This document shows positions 33,592 through 46,365 of a DNA stretch of 64,000 bases, one piece after another. The notes under the pieces were generated by a model. That model worked only from the letters and a program-made list of their open reading frames with translations. It had not been told where the DNA came from and made no database searches. Source of the DNA: Siphonodentalium dalli (taxonomy: Eukaryota; Mollusca; Scaphopoda; Gadilida; Siphonodentaliidae); the NCBI GenBank assembly GCA_032622095.1, contig CP136062.1, positions 199,833,887 through 199,897,886 of the forward strand, written 5' to 3'. The translations under genes and the position numbers were made by a program. Position 1 is the stretch's first letter; every line of letters begins with the position of its first letter.

Positions 33592-34086
33592 CACGGTGGG
33601 GAATCACGTCGTTTCGAGTTGATGAGTACCACGCATTCAAAATGGCCAAGGCGATCGCAAACACGACTAGAAACAAGGAAAAAGGTAATAAATTAGGATA
33701 ATTATATATTACATGGTATTTTGACAGCTACGAGCATATGTTATACTATTTTTCAAACATGCTGATACCAAATTTGTGTCGAAACTCAGAGTTGTGTGCG
33801 CTAACATTCTGACCAAAGTTGCCAGTCGAAGGATTCTCCTAGAAGTATTATCTTGTGTATTCCACGAACCTCCGACTGGAAACTTTGGTCAGAATTTTAC
33901 AGAAAATTACTGAGTACTTCAGAACAAATAATGTATCAACTTGTTTTAAATATAAACTAGCATATGCTGGTAACAGTCAAAGTGCTATGTTTTGTGCCAA
34001 TTCCTCATATATTATGTTTTTGTGCATTCGCACATTTTGAGTGCGTGGTACTCACCAACCTCGAAACCACGTGATTCCCCACCGTG
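33592..34086. mobile_element. 495-bp Transib/RAG-like MITE in ZNF507-like intron
   Basis: Both termini read CACGGTGGGGAATCACGT inward. Similarity continues about 54 bp through TTTCGAG, TGAGTACCACGC and TCAAAATG with one indel. Flanks are GAGAA (33587-33591) and GAGAA (34087-34091), a perfect 5-bp duplication. A 5-bp duplication with CAC-starting ends is the pattern of Transib elements, and CACGGTG differs at one base from the RAG signal heptamer CACAGTG. An internal inverted pair (CTGACCAAAGTTGCCAGTCG with CGACTGGAAACTTTGGTCAG) sits at 33817-33892. No coding capacity. It lies 63 bases from the donor of the 34150 exon. Confidence 0.75.
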
Positions 34087-34149
34087 GAGAAGTGACCTCT
34101 CTCAATTTGAAATCTCAAGGCTGGTACCTGGTGTATATCCAATACTTAC

Positions 34150-35450
34150 ATATGATGAGTTCTCCTCATAGACACTCAAAGGCCCATTACAAAACATAGG
34201 ATAGTCAATGTCCTTCCTGCCAGAGTGCTTCCAGATATGCGTCTTGAACTGCCGTTGATTAACACAAGAGTACCGGCAAACGGGACACCTATATACATCT
34301 TCTTTGATTTGAGGAGGTTGTTGTGGACTTTTCAATTGCTTTTCTTTGCTTACTGCTTGTTCCTTGGCTGTAGCATTAGCTCTGGCAACAAGTGTAGATA
34401 AGTTGACAATTTTTGAAAGATTAACCATCTGTAAAGCTGATGCAGACTGTGGAGATGAAGACAATTCAAAATTATGCAAATGTTCCACTTTTTCCCCAGA
34501 AGACAGATGACTAGATTTCAGAGTACTTGGGTCTTTGTGATCAGCCAGAAAAGTGACATGCGAACTGGTGGCCATTGGCAATGACATCTTCACAGTTCTT
34601 GAGGGTGTGACATCTGCAACAGACCTATTATCAGCAACATTAAAAAGCAACTGTGTCTGTGTGTTTTGATGCAGGGATTCTCGACTGCCCTCTATAGGAG
34701 TAGGAGTAGTAACTACTTTAATCACATTAGAATGGCCTCCGGATTGTAAGTTTGATGTGTCAATTTGTTTACCCTGCATCATAGGAATCTTCATAGTTCC
34801 AGTCTGTTGACTTTGGTCACACTTGATATGATTCCAAAGATGAAGTTTCATAACGACCTCTTGATCGGAAACGAAACTGCACTCTGAACACCGAAAACTA
34901 ATATCATTTGAGGCAGCTGTCCTCTCAATATTCTTTACTTCAGATGCCCTCTTTTTAATACAGAACTTCGCATGTTGTACGAACAGATCATATCCTCGAC
35001 AAATGACATCACAGTCAGTGCACTTATAAAGACCTTTGTCATCCTGGAGGGTCTTATCTTCTACTCTCGCTGGAGATGCTGCTTCATGCTGGTTCATCAC
35101 ACTATCATGACTAGATTCAAGATGTTTATTCAAACTATAGGTGTCAATGAATTGTTTGTCACATTCATGACACTTCAGATCTTTCATGCTGTTGTGCATC
35201 TTATTATGGTTAGTCAAATGTCCCTTTTTACGAAATGTAGCATTGCAGAAGGAACAGCAGAATGGACGGTCTTTTGAGTGGACAATCATGTGTTCCTGTA
35301 AGGAGTGATTCCTCTTGCCTGCGTAATCGCAGTATGGACACTTATATCGACGTTCTGACTGGTGAACAAGCTCCATGTGTTGCCGGAAATATTTCTTATT
35401 GTAGCTTGTATACTCGCAGCTGTCACAGCGAAAGAGCTCACCCTGGGAAT
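34150..35450 (-). CDS. ZNF507: ZNF507-like gene, internal exon with N-terminal C2H2 cluster
   Basis: The acceptor tgcttttacag ends at 35451 and the donor is TAT|gtaagt at 34149. The 1,301-base exon takes two bases of a split Asp codon and then 433 full codons. It encodes about seven C2H2 motifs: FRCDSCEYTS, YKCPYCDYAG, FCCSFCNATF, LKCHECDKQF, YKCTDCDVIC (atypical, last ligand Cys), FRCSECSFVS and YRCPVCRYSC. The last, with HIWKHSGRKDIDYPMF, matches the finger of vertebrate ZNF507 that ends HAWKHAGEVDCSYPIF. Between fingers six and seven is a Ser/Gln-rich linker. The exon starts inside the first finger's N-terminal strand, so a start at the Met at 35376 would cut that finger. Confidence 0.93.
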
Positions 35451-35679
35451 CTGTAAAAGCATCGATAGGAGATGTTAATAGAAGTCTTCAACATAATGCT
35501 TCGAAACTCTTGATCGAAGACACACAAGAATACAAGACAAGGGTTGCGCATTGAATATGGCTTTCAACACATTCTTTTTTCTTAAAGAAAACAATTTCAA
35601 ATGGGTTGTTATTGGTTTTGAGATATTATTATGCAAGAGGTATCAGTTGATATTTGCTGGAGTTATCTTGCTCACAGTT

Positions 35680-35990
35680 AGGTTTCCAAAATTAGCCCAA
35701 AGAAGCTTCAACATTAAGATAATGTCCCGAAATTAAAGGTTAGGTTTCCAACATTATTTCAATGTTGAGTGAACATCCCAAAATTCAACATTTAATAGGT
35801 TTCCAATGTTATTTCAATGTTGAGCGAAAATCCAAATATTCAAAATTAGGTTTTCAGCGTTATTTCAACCGTTTATTCTACATAAGGGTCCATGAGCAAA
35901 CTGGACCAATCACCAATGTTATCTCAACATGATTTCAACGTTGAACCAATGTTGAGCCAACCATTGACTTTACATTGGATCAATGTAGGG
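35680..35990. repeat. degenerate AATGTTGAG/CCAACATTATTTCAA repeat
   Basis: Four or five loose repeats of GGTTTCCAACATTATTTCAA with TGTTGAGYGAA, ending TCAACGTTGAACCAATGTTG. The motif is partly self-complementary. It is located in a ZNF507-like intron. Confidence 0.6.
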
Positions 35991-36609
35991 ATGCTATCTA
36001 GGTATAATTTAAGTTAAATCTGATGCCCTCATGTCCATGGCCCTGTGAATATTTCGAGATTCGATGTCGATATTGCCAGTGTCGACACCAAATATGATCC
36101 CCCCCATTCATTTATTTTTGAATATCCAATACATGTATGTCCTCATTGATGCATTGTTGTGGATTTTGCACAGAGTGACGAAGAAACATGAATGATGCAT
36201 ATGCAGTGTTTATCTCAACACTCGTTTTGTGTTAAATTTTCAGTGGACAAAATTGACAGACTGCAAAGAGGTCTAGCATTTGATTATAAATCGATATCTG
36301 GTTAATTGTGTTTCCAAGATGAGTATTCATGTGCCCTACATGTATTTTTCAAACAGCACAAGCGGCAGGTGTTAGCATTATATCGCACTGAGTTTCCTCT
36401 TGTTCTAGTTGGAGTGTGGTCATGCGATGCATTACACCAAACGCTACTCAATATTTCCCAGATCCCATATATATAAGAGTTGCCAATTGAAATGCATAAT
36501 TCTAACAGTGATTTAAGAAAGGGTTTTGAGATGAAAGTGTCATGACACTGTAGCTCAACTTGGGAAGGAGTTAATTTTTTGCTGAGCAATGATTAGAATA
36601 ATAATGAAG

Positions 36610-37530
36610 AAGGAAAGAAAACTAGAGGTCACCCAAAAATCCACATGAAGTTTGGTGATGATCGGATGAAGGATGTTATCTGTTGTGTGCGCCAAAGGCT
36701 TTAGTCATACAAAGAGTGAATTCCAAGATGGCTGCTGGCAGCCATATTTTTCAATGAATTTCAGTTAAAATATGAGGCTCCCATCTGGAGGTCACCCAGA
36801 AGATCCATATGAAGTTTGGTGATCATCAGATGAGGAACGTGTTCTGTAGGATGTACCAAAGGATTTAGTCATGCAAAGAGTAAAATCCAAGATGGCTGCT
36901 GGCACCATGTTTTTTTTTCTCCAAAATTTTTTCAACTTTGATAGCTCCCATCTAGAGGTGATTCTAAACATCCCTGTAAATTTTCAAATTAATTCTCCTA
37001 TAAATGCAGGCTCCAGAGTGTGCCGATGGATTCAAATGTGAAATCCAAGATGGCTGCTGGCGGCAATGTTTTTCAAAAAAATTCGGTCAAAATAGGAGGC
37101 TCCCATCTAGAGGTAACCCCAAAGGTCCATATGGTGACAATCGGATGAGGGATGTGGTCTGGAGGGTGTGCCAAATGATTTAGTCATGCAAAGAGTAAAA
37201 TCCAAGATGGCTGCTGGTGGCCATGTTATTTATCGAAAATTGTTCAAATTTGATAGCTCCTATCTGCAGGTGATCACAATCGTGCCTGCATAATTTAAGA
37301 ATGATCCGGCCATAAATACGGGCTGTAGGGTGTGCCAATGGATTCAAATTTGAAATCCAAGATGGCCATGTTTTTCATCAAAATTCAGAAAATTTGATAG
37401 CTCCCATCTGAAGCTACATATGAAGTTTGGTAAAGATCGGATAAGGGATGCGACCTGTTGGGCATGCCGAAGGTAATTGTTGATGGACTGACGCATGCAC
37501 GTGGGTTGGCATGGACGGCAACCCATGACA
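36610..37530 (+). repeat. tandem repeat with TCCAAGATGGCTGCTGG modules
   Basis: Five or six units of about 160 bp, each with CTCCCATCTGGAGGTCACCC, AAGTTTGGTGATCATC, GGTGTGCCAAAGGATTTAGT and AAATCCAAGATGGCTGCTGG. It closes with CGGCAACCCATGACAATAGC. It sits in the intron between the exons at 37949 and 35450. Confidence 0.8.
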
Positions 37531-37948
37531 ATAGCTCAAACTCAAAAGTTGAGCTGAAAAACGAAAGTTAATTTAACCAAAAACATTTTATTTAAAAAAT
37601 AATATTTAGTTTCATTCAAAATTCTTACACTGCAATTAACCGACATCTTATAGCAACAAACTCGCAACCAACTTCTAGGACCTATATGGCAGCTGGCCAA
37701 ATTGATTTCGGATTTCAACTCGATATCGGATTTTGAATCTGGAAAAGTGCTGACCGCAATGGTCACATTTGGACAATTTTGAGCTAAGTATTGCAACCGT
37801 TAACAGTTATCTAAATTGTTGACACTTATATAAAGGGACAGAATACACAAGTCATGTAATGACCAGCCTCTAACCCTGGCTATAGACTCTTTAGCCAGGG
37901 GCCAGTTACAGAAAAGTATGTAGACATAAATCAAAATAATATCCTCAC

Positions 37949-38077
37949 CATCTTTGACTTTAATAGGTGATCCGGAGTTCACGACTTCGGATTTCACAGT
38001 AATATGAGGTACCATCAGCGCCCCTTCTGTTTCATTGCTTTCTTTGGTCCTCAGCAAATTACTGCTACCACGATTTC
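37949..38077 (-). CDS. ZNF507: ZNF507-like gene, small linker exon
   Basis: A 129-base exon inferred by phase. The acceptor ttttttggtag ends at 38078 and the donor is GATG|gtgagg at 37948. It takes two bases to finish a Gly codon, gives 42 codons (NRGSSNLLRTKESNETEG then ALMVPHITVKSEVV) and leaves one base that is completed by the next exon as Asp. No domain is visible. The reading frame has no stop and joins the flanking exons without any shift, which is the main support. Confidence 0.8.
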
Positions 38078-38394
38078 CTACCAAAAAAATAAAATTTTAA
38101 AACTTAAATGTGGAATATTGACCGAAGGGATATCATCTTGATGGATCAATTGAAAAACTCTTGTTTCTGACATTTTCTACCTCATGGAATTCTTCAGCCA
38201 GATAATAAGTACATGTTAAATTTTGCAAATAATATATTAGAGACTTTATGCAGTGTGTACATGTTGTACATTTCACTAGCCTCTCTGATTTTACCTTACT
38301 TACTGGTTATGTCTACCTAGAGATGAATGACAATTGGAATATATCTGCCGATTAGTCCAGATAAACTGAAGCAAACACACTCCCAAGTTCGTAA

Positions 38395-39040
38395 AATTTC
38401 TTTGCACATTATGGGGGAAGAGATATGTCCCTGGTCTCTCCATACCAAATATAATCTGAATAGGCCAGATGGTTCTTGAGAAGATGTTTTAAGAAATACT
38501 ATAGAGGGAACAAGTTATGTCCCTGACTCCACCTGGTGACCCATTTGAAAAAATCTCAATCCCATTCACCCAAGGACTCTCTCTCCATACCAAATATAAG
38601 CTGAATATGCCTAATGGTTGTTGATAAGAAGATGTTATAAGAATTAAAGTACAATGGATGGACAAGTTATGTTGCTGGCTCCGCCCTTATTTGACCAGGT
38701 GACCCTATTTGAAAACATCTGTATCCCAGTCACCCAAGGACACTCCGTACAATATATAAGCTAAATAGCACCGATGATTCTTGAGAGGAAGAATTACTAT
38801 ATGTATGGAAATAGTTATGTTCCTAGCTCTGCCACTTTTTGACCCGGTGACCCCATTTGAACAAATCTGAATCTCAGTCACCTGGGGACCATCCACACCA
38901 AATATGTCTCAATTCTGACTTTATGGGTGCTGGAGAAGAAGATGTTGAAGGACAGATGGGCGGACGACTGACAAGGAGTGATGACTATAGATCCACCAGA
39001 GACTTCATCTCAGGTGAGCTAAAAAACCCTCCCTCTATCA
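38395..39040 (+). repeat. tandem repeat with GTTATGTCCCTGGCTC modules
   Basis: Four units of about 150 bp with CAAGTTATGTCCCTGACTCC, GGTGACCCATTTGAAA, TCCATACCAAATATAAGCTG and TTGAGAAGATGTT. It ends GGACAGATGGGCGGACGACT and CATCTCAGGTGAGCTAAAA. A further single unit is at 39545-39690. It is intronic to the ZNF507-like gene. Confidence 0.8.
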
Positions 39041-40321
39041 CCCAGTTTCCCATAAGTAATTTCCTGAGAACACATAATTATTTTTAATGGCTTACATGTA
39101 ACTGTCATATTTATACTTGGGATGGGGCAACATTGGTCTCTATGAATATACCAAGATTGAGAATTTAGATTGGAACTAATTAGTTTTTATCAAACTAGGG
39201 TTGTCACAACAAGCAGATCAAATTTCAATCATAGCTGCTATGGATTGTTTTGTTAACACTGGAGAATCATTGATATCTCAATAATTTATAATCACCTTAT
39301 GCCAGAAAAGTGCGACTTCTATGTACATGTAGTTATTTAAAAATTCTGTGTTCTCAGATATCTGAGATAGCTGGAGTATCTGCTGTTTACATACATACCG
39401 GCCCATAGCCTCGTTAAACAGGTCGCTTAATTCGAGCATAGCTGTATGTTTTCGCTTTCAGACTGATTTAAACCAAATTTGATGTAGTGACTGGGATATA
39501 ATGGTGTTAGTTTTTCAAATTTAAAAACAACATTTAAATTGAGGTTAGAGTTTTTAAAGAGTTATGTCCCTGACTCTGCCCATATTTGATCTAGTGACCC
39601 AATTTTAACAGATTTGAATGTCAGTCATACACAAGGAACCTCCATACCAAAAATATGTTAAATTGGCCTGATGCAGTACATACTCAGTCACAGGGAGGAA
39701 TTCACCTAATCAAATCGGACAGTGATTAATCAGTCAGATGCCTCAGAAACAACAAAGAACATAATTGTAGTCACACTTTCATAAAATTATCATCATTGCT
39801 ACAAATTGCTGAACTCATTAAAATAACATTTCTTCAATCAGAAATATTTATACTTTCCAAATTATCACATCTGATAGGGGATACTCGCATACTTGTCCCA
39901 GTTGATAAGACAGCTAGACTAGTTATAAAGACTTCAAATGAATTCACATTCCTTGAATTTCTTGCAGCTGCAATCTCATGACATATATACATGTAATACT
40001 CCATAGTCAATTAGTCATGTCAATTTCCTTACCGAATCGAATTAACCCTGCAACCAGCTTTGTTTTTTTTTATACTGGTATATACATAATAATGATATTC
40101 TGAAATCACATAAAATAATCACGAATATCACATCGAATTGTTCTCAAATCATAGATGTGTGGATAAGAACCTACAGAAAAGTGTCTGCTAGAAAATGTAA
40201 CACTAAGAATATTGCTTAGAAATGGTGGAAGAAAAATGACAACTCATGACTTGAAGTGTGCGATGGAATAATCTCATGCTTCAGGGTGGATATTCGGTCC
40301 AGCAAAGAAAGGGTATCATAC

Positions 40322-40535
40322 CTTCGACAGGACTTCTCTTTGGAGGAATTTCTTCCTCATGTCTTATCATGCATGTCTCATCACAATCTGTTTCAAATCT
40401 AACATGTGCTCCCTCCACGATTGTTGGCTGTGAAGATTTCTCTTGTTGTTCAGCAATGTTTGGTCGTGAACTCTGGTTCAGGAACAGTGGTTCAACGCTA
40501 GCGCTCTGTGTTCTATTTTGCAGACTTTGATACAT
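40322..40535 (-). CDS. ZNF507: ZNF507-like gene, first recognised coding exon
   Basis: It reads MYQSLQNRTQSASVEPLFLN onward to SPVEG, with donor GAAG|gtatga at 40321 that leaves the phase the 38077 exon needs. The start at 40535 is the only Met in the open segment, which extends only about 13 codons further upstream before a stop. No strong acceptor is visible upstream, so this may be the true initiator exon or an internal exon with a missed acceptor. With this start the four exons give 1,385 residues, longer than vertebrate ZNF507 (about 950). Confidence 0.65.
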
Positions 40536-40559
40536 TAGTATCTTTTCACAGCTTTGGAG

Positions 40560-41585
40560 AGCTCTCTTAAAGTTTTATTTTAAATCATTCAATTATCGAC
40601 TAAATAACATATACAAGTGTTAGCTGAAGTAACGTTCACTCTGGTAAAAGTTTAATCAGATCAATGCTCTACAGCTGAATGAAAGTAATATGAGATTCAT
40701 GATTTGAGGTATCTATGTTACAGTAGGTCAGATCTTTATTTTAGAGACAGTGTCATTTTTCCCTCAAAATCGCATGTTATATAGTATAGACATGAAGATA
40801 TCTACACCAATGTTATTGTCTTAACTTTCTGTGATAGATGTCTGTACATGAACAAGTACATGTAGCATCAGTTCAGTTTGCTGAAATTCTGTACTCCTCC
40901 ATACTGTCCCTGGAAAATAATGAATGTTTCTCTATTAATATTAAAAAATGCATCACCGAATCGATTCTCGTAATGATTCTCGTGTAACTTTTCAATCTTC
41001 AGTGCTTTATGACTAACTTGATTCAGCATTTGTTTCTCGCAAAATTAAATGTATTTTAAGCTCTGAATTACATGACAGAAAGACAATAAGGTGGGATAAT
41101 CAGGATTTAACATGGCATTACATGAATTACAACAGTGCTGTTTCTTGCTGCACATGTGTGATTATTAAGTACAATGACTAAATGGTGCACAGAATGCATA
41201 TTATGAAACTTCTACGACAAGAATTCTTCCTCATGTATGGCAGAGGAACCAAGCCCACTAACCGACTGGTACATCTGGTAGCCAAATGAATACCTCAAAA
41301 AATTTTGTGATGACAGGGGATCAAGAATTCGGAAAAAATATACATCAAAGATGTTGATTATTCAATACCAGCCATTGTTTTAATATCAGTGATATGCAGA
41401 GAGAACTTCAGAGAAACAGCGCAAGAAAATAATGATCAACTTATGATCAAGCGACGACCTCCACACTATTACACAGCCATTCAGCACTTGCTTGTAAAAG
41501 GGCTTTCTCGATTGCTGGTCTGATTCTTTGGAATTGTCTCCCATAATATGAACTACGGTGTCTGGAACAGATCGATCAATTCAAA
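40560..41585. other. 5' flank of the ZNF507-like gene
   Basis: The promoter and any 5' UTR exon of the minus-strand gene would lie here or further right. No TATA-like or CpG-dense block stands out and no exon could be supported. Confidence 0.35.
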
Positions 41586-41589
41586 TTGG

Positions 41590-41830
41590 ACCCTTTGAGT
41601 GCCAGGGGCCGATCTCATCGGCCCTAAACCTACAAAATAAGTCTGTTAAAGAATATAAGAATAAATTATTAAAATTGTAAAAAAAAAAAAAAAACAACAA
41701 CAAAAAATTGTTAGGCCAATGCATTCTCTTATATATGCGAGGCGACCTATGGTCGACTCGCATATATAAGAGAATGCATTGGCATAGGGTATATGGGTTG
41801 ATACAAAAATCGACCGGGCACTCAAAGGGT
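41590..41830 (-). mobile_element. single-palindrome MITE, family 2, second copy
   Basis: ACCCTTTGAGTGCCAGGGGC to CCGGGCACTCAAAGGGT, the reverse complement of 9177-9412, including AAAATTGTTAGGCC and one GCCAATGCATTCTC hairpin. The right flank is TA; the left flank reads GG, so that side of the duplication has mutated. Confidence 0.9.
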
Positions 41831-41832
41831 TA

Positions 41833-42955
41833 AGACATTCCTATTTACAGACGCTTACATCTGCAAATGCCTTATTTTACCATACACATCTTAGGTGTTA
41901 TATTCATGTCTAGTGTTTTACTGATTTTTGCCTTGATCCATGTGGTCAAAGACTTTTCTTTTTGGTGAAACTTTGCTCATTACTCTCATGCACATGGCTT
42001 GCCTACATTTATTTGGAATTGTCTTTAATTAGATTTTAGTCACACGCTTTGTATTGCTCTTTATTTGATTTTAATGTCCATATATTATACATCAGTGATT
42101 TCTTTTACCAATTTTCTTATTTAATTCTCAGTTGTTCTTTCTCATATATTTTAATATCGGCTTCCATATGATTTTAACTTATTCCGTTTCATACTGCTCA
42201 GCTTTTTAAAAATCGTGCACCTCATATACATGTGTATATTGTTTCACACCTCTTCAAAATGTTTTCCTCACTGAACTGTATCTTTTTCTTATATCAGCAA
42301 ACTGTCTCCTTTATCAAATATTTTTTTAAACTGTTAACATGCATTTACATGCAGATGGTCTTTCATCTCATGTATTATTTTAGATTACTTCTATGTACAT
42401 ATTTGATCACAGTTTGTAAACCCTTTTAGAGCACATGTGTGGTTTTACGGTATATAAAATAAATTATTATTATTCAGTCCTTCCCACGAGAAAAACACAG
42501 AGAGAGCATTTATTTGCTCCCATAATTCAGAAGAAGGGTGTAATATTGAACCCATACTATAATTGTAAGGTGGGTTTTTCTCAAATAAAAAGTCATTGTG
42601 GAATAGACTATTAGACCTATGTCAAGTTACACTTTAAAATGCCATAGTTGAACTGAGATGGTAAAGGATCTAAATAAACCTTCAAATAGTTCACTATTGA
42701 ACCAACAATTACAGTCTCCATTAGTATTTTGAGATGAAGGACAGGTGCGAATTCTAGCACCATAGATTTGAAAATTACGAGTGCGTACGGGTGCGAGAGC
42801 AATCACTCCCGTCTCCTGGGAAGGACTTATTATTATTATTATTATTATCATTATCAACATGATAATGGTACATTTTTCCACAATGTTTGCGCAGAGAATT
42901 TTTGCCTTAAGTCATTCTGTTGATCTGATATTGTGAGGTGCTTTAGGTTGGTTCA
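41833..42955. other. intergenic stretch, nothing recognised
   Basis: AT-rich, with a short ATT microsatellite at 42829-42849. No gene recognised. Confidence 0.4.
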
Positions 42956-42968
42956 ATATAACTCCCAC

Positions 42969-42973
42969 ACCCC

Positions 42974-43004
<31 letters not shown>
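42969..43004 (+). repeat. poly-C tract, about 36 bases
   Basis: An uninterrupted C run following CCCACACCCCTCC. Such homopolymers are prone to assembly length error. Confidence 0.9.
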
Positions 43005-43283
43005 AGGAAGACATATGACATTCTTCACAATCCGAAAGAAATCAAGAGTGCAAACATTTTCCATTTCGATATGTTGTTGAGAAAGTATTACTTGAACAAC
43101 AAGTAGAAATATATATTAAGACTGATTGAATAAAACATAAAATTTGCTTTATGCTTAATTCACATACCACATTTTCATCATTCTGGCTATATTACTTGGT
43201 ACGAAATTGATGTCTCTAACGTTTGATGATAATTTTTACCCATATAAATACCACCATTATACCAGTACTTGTATTGTGACAAC

Positions 43284-43375
43284 TACATCCCATTGTCTGG
43301 AGGTAGCCAGACATGTACACCCAACCTACTACATCCCATTGTCTTGAGGTAGCCAGACATGTACACCCAACCTAG
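43284..43375 (+). repeat. direct duplication of about 48 bp
   Basis: CTACATCCCATTGTCTGGAG through AGACATGTACACCCAACCTA occurs twice back to back, differing at TCTGG/TCTTG. Confidence 0.85.
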
Positions 43376-43439
43376 TGAGTCCGTTTTTTGGAAATATTAG
43401 CTACACCCCTACCATGTGATAACCTCTATATATATATAT

Positions 43440-45550
43440 GTACAATAAATTTTTTATTTTATTTTTTAGAAATTTTCGGCTTTTTCTCAAAATATCAATA
43501 GAAAGTTTAGGGTCGCCGGTAATTTTAGGGTCGGTCGATGTACGGAAACATAGTATATATTTTTTGGCCTAAGTATCCGTGAAGGATGAACTGAAAAATG
43601 AGGAGAGCTCCTCAGTGGGTGCTGATAAACTTATCAGGCTACTAGTTCCCATGAAGAATACATGTAGATTGCTCTTCTTAATTTCTACTCTTAGTTGGGC
43701 GAGACCCAAATAATTAGGCCAAATGTCCCCCGAATAAGGTGGCTTTTTTGAACAGTGGCTTTTTTAAACATAAGAAATTTGACTATGGGAACAATCATTA
43801 AATCAAACTGAGTTATGCCCCTTTATTGACTTAGAATTTGCGGATTATTATTTTGATATCTAATCAAATATGTTAAGTAACGAGAGGCCGATCACGATCG
43901 GCAGATGTTTAACCCATACCTTGGCGATAGCGACTAGCCATAACTGATAATTTGTCAAAGATATGATCACAGGAATTAATCCATATATCAGTACCCAACT
44001 TGAAATCAAAAGCTCAAATAATTTGTCTTAAGAAAAGGTTTAAGTATTTGGGTTGGGGAGGAGTAGTTTTAAATCTCATAACTCTGTCCCTATTCTCACT
44101 GTGAGATCCAATGGTTTAGTGATTTCGGAGGACATGTTTAGGAGTTTAAGTTAACTCATTGGAAGCAAAAGTGATAAATCCCTATCTTTGCCACTTTTGA
44201 CTTGCCAGATATTCAAAATTTATTATTCACTTCTAAAGAGAAATTATAATTGTTGACAAGCCAGACTGCTTAGAACGACATATATGTAGGGGATTCCATC
44301 TCGTATTTAAATGGTACTTTAATTACCCCCCCCCCCTTCCCCCATTCTCCCCAGTTATTTGTTTATCAAACATGGACAAATATAAGATCAGATCTGACCT
44401 GTGTATTAAATAAGATTAAGTGTTTCATAACAGGGGTGTATGGTTTTCAAAAATACATGTAGTTTATACAATTCAAAAGTATTATCTATATAATGTTATA
44501 CAGACATAATATGATGGGGATGCTGGCCCCTATGACCACTAAATCGTTCATATAAAAGAAAGTAAGTTAGCCCTCATTTGAATGGTTTCACACATTACAA
44601 TGTTTTACAAGTAGCTTGGGCACTAAAAGCCACACCCTTCAATGTTAATCTTCTAAGTGCTCTGTGGCCCCTAAAATTCAATCAACCATGAAAATGTGAA
44701 CAAATGGGAAAATAAGGTTCCTGGAAATACTAACATCTACCATATTGATTTTCAAAACAAGTCATCACTTACAATAGTCATGTATATTTATCTGCCTGTT
44801 TCCCATTGCATAGATAAATCATATTGGCTATCAGCTGTTGTTTTAATTTCAAATTGAAAGCACGTGTCTGAAGGGTTAATATATTTTTCAAAAATCAATT
44901 AATCCGTCAATACCAAAATTGATAGAAGTGAAAAGTGTGCAAAGATACCCAATAGATATTAAGAGATATGAGGAAGAGTCCATGTACATTATAGCATGTG
45001 TCTATGGAAACCTTGGAAAGGGTTAATTATTTTTGAAGCAAATTAATGGAATTTAGAAGACACTTATATAGGTGAGGGGGCCCTTATCTCACCCTGTAAT
45101 GAAATTTTAAGAATAGGAAAAACACCAGTCTTGTGCTGCCATTAATCAATTTGACAGTTAGAATAAACAAACAGCCAGCCACCAGTGTTGTTTATCTTGC
45201 TTGACCCACCAGAGCTCTGTATCATATGTCATCACTCATTTCATAACAGATTTCACTTGGAATGACAACATCTATAAATATCCTCTCATATACTCTGGAT
45301 GTTGGATGATCACATGGTAATTTATTGATATCATTATATTACATGAAACTATTGCAATAAAATCTTCATATTTTCAAAACAGGATATCACACCTAATTAA
45401 TCGTATAAAACTAAAATAAATGAAAGTGTCAATTTTTTGTTATTATTTTTTTTTTTTTTTTATTGTTATTAAAGTTCAAACAAAATTTAATATTTGTATA
45501 TGCTAAATTTAGCAAGGAGCTAAATCAAAAAAAATTGATTTAAAAAAAAA
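43440..45550. other. intergenic stretch, nothing recognised
   Basis: No coding segment or clear repeat family. A C run occurs near 44327-44336, and phrases such as GAGTTATGCCCCTTTATTGA near 43810 hint at old GGGCATAACTC modules. Confidence 0.4.
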
Positions 45551-45554
45551 AAAT

Positions 45555-46365
45555 AATAATTCTCGAAAAAGGGTCACAACTCCTTTAAAATTAATCGGAT
45601 CAAACCCATATGCGGACTCGATCTGTATTTTGGGCTGTGAAACTCACATACCAAATTTGGTTCCAATCAGATAAAAAATGTTTGAGTTATGGCAGAATGC
45701 GTGAATTCTAAGTTGAAAAAGGGCCATAACTCTGTAACAAAAACTCGGATCAAACCCAAATTGGAACTCGATCTGTATTTTGGGCTGAGAAACCCATATA
45801 CAAAATTTGGTTTCGATCGGATAGAAAATGTTTGAGTTATCGCATTACTCGTAAAGTGTCTACGGACAGACAGACAGGCGGACAGACAGACAGACGGACG
45901 ACGAGTGGTCAATCCGGGCAACGACACTATGTTTACCATACTATGGTATGGGTAAACATAAAAAAGGGGCACAATTCAGTCAGAATGGTCAGACCAAACC
46001 TAAATTCGAACTTGACCTGTATTTTAAAGTGATTAATCCACATACTAAATTTGAAACCTATCAGATAATTTTGTATCATCCGGACAATGAAATAATAAGC
46101 AAATTCTAAGTGGAAAAGGGGCATAATTCTGCCATAAATATTTTGACCAGATCCAACTTTGACTTGTTTGGGACTTTCTCAAATGAAGGCCACATACCAA
46201 GTTTCATCAAATTCTGTCAAAAAATATTCAAGCTGTCATCCAGACAACAAACATTTCTGACCGACAGATGGCTAGACGGACATGCAGATGGACTGACAGA
46301 CACCTACAATTTCGATAGATGCCCCAAAATTATTTTTCCCCAAGGGACAATAGCTATAAAATAAC
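45555..46365. repeat. degenerate tandem repeat, GGGCCATAACTC modules, second array
   Basis: Four units with AAAGGGCCATAACTCTGTAA, CTCGATCTGTATTTTGGGCT, CATACCAAATTTGGTTCC and AATGTTTGAGTTAT. They are broken by ACGGACAGACAGACAGGCGG at 45862 and end CTGACCGACAGATGGCTAGA. Related to 12590-13480. A hairpin TTTACCATACTATGGTATGG lies at 45931. Confidence 0.78.
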
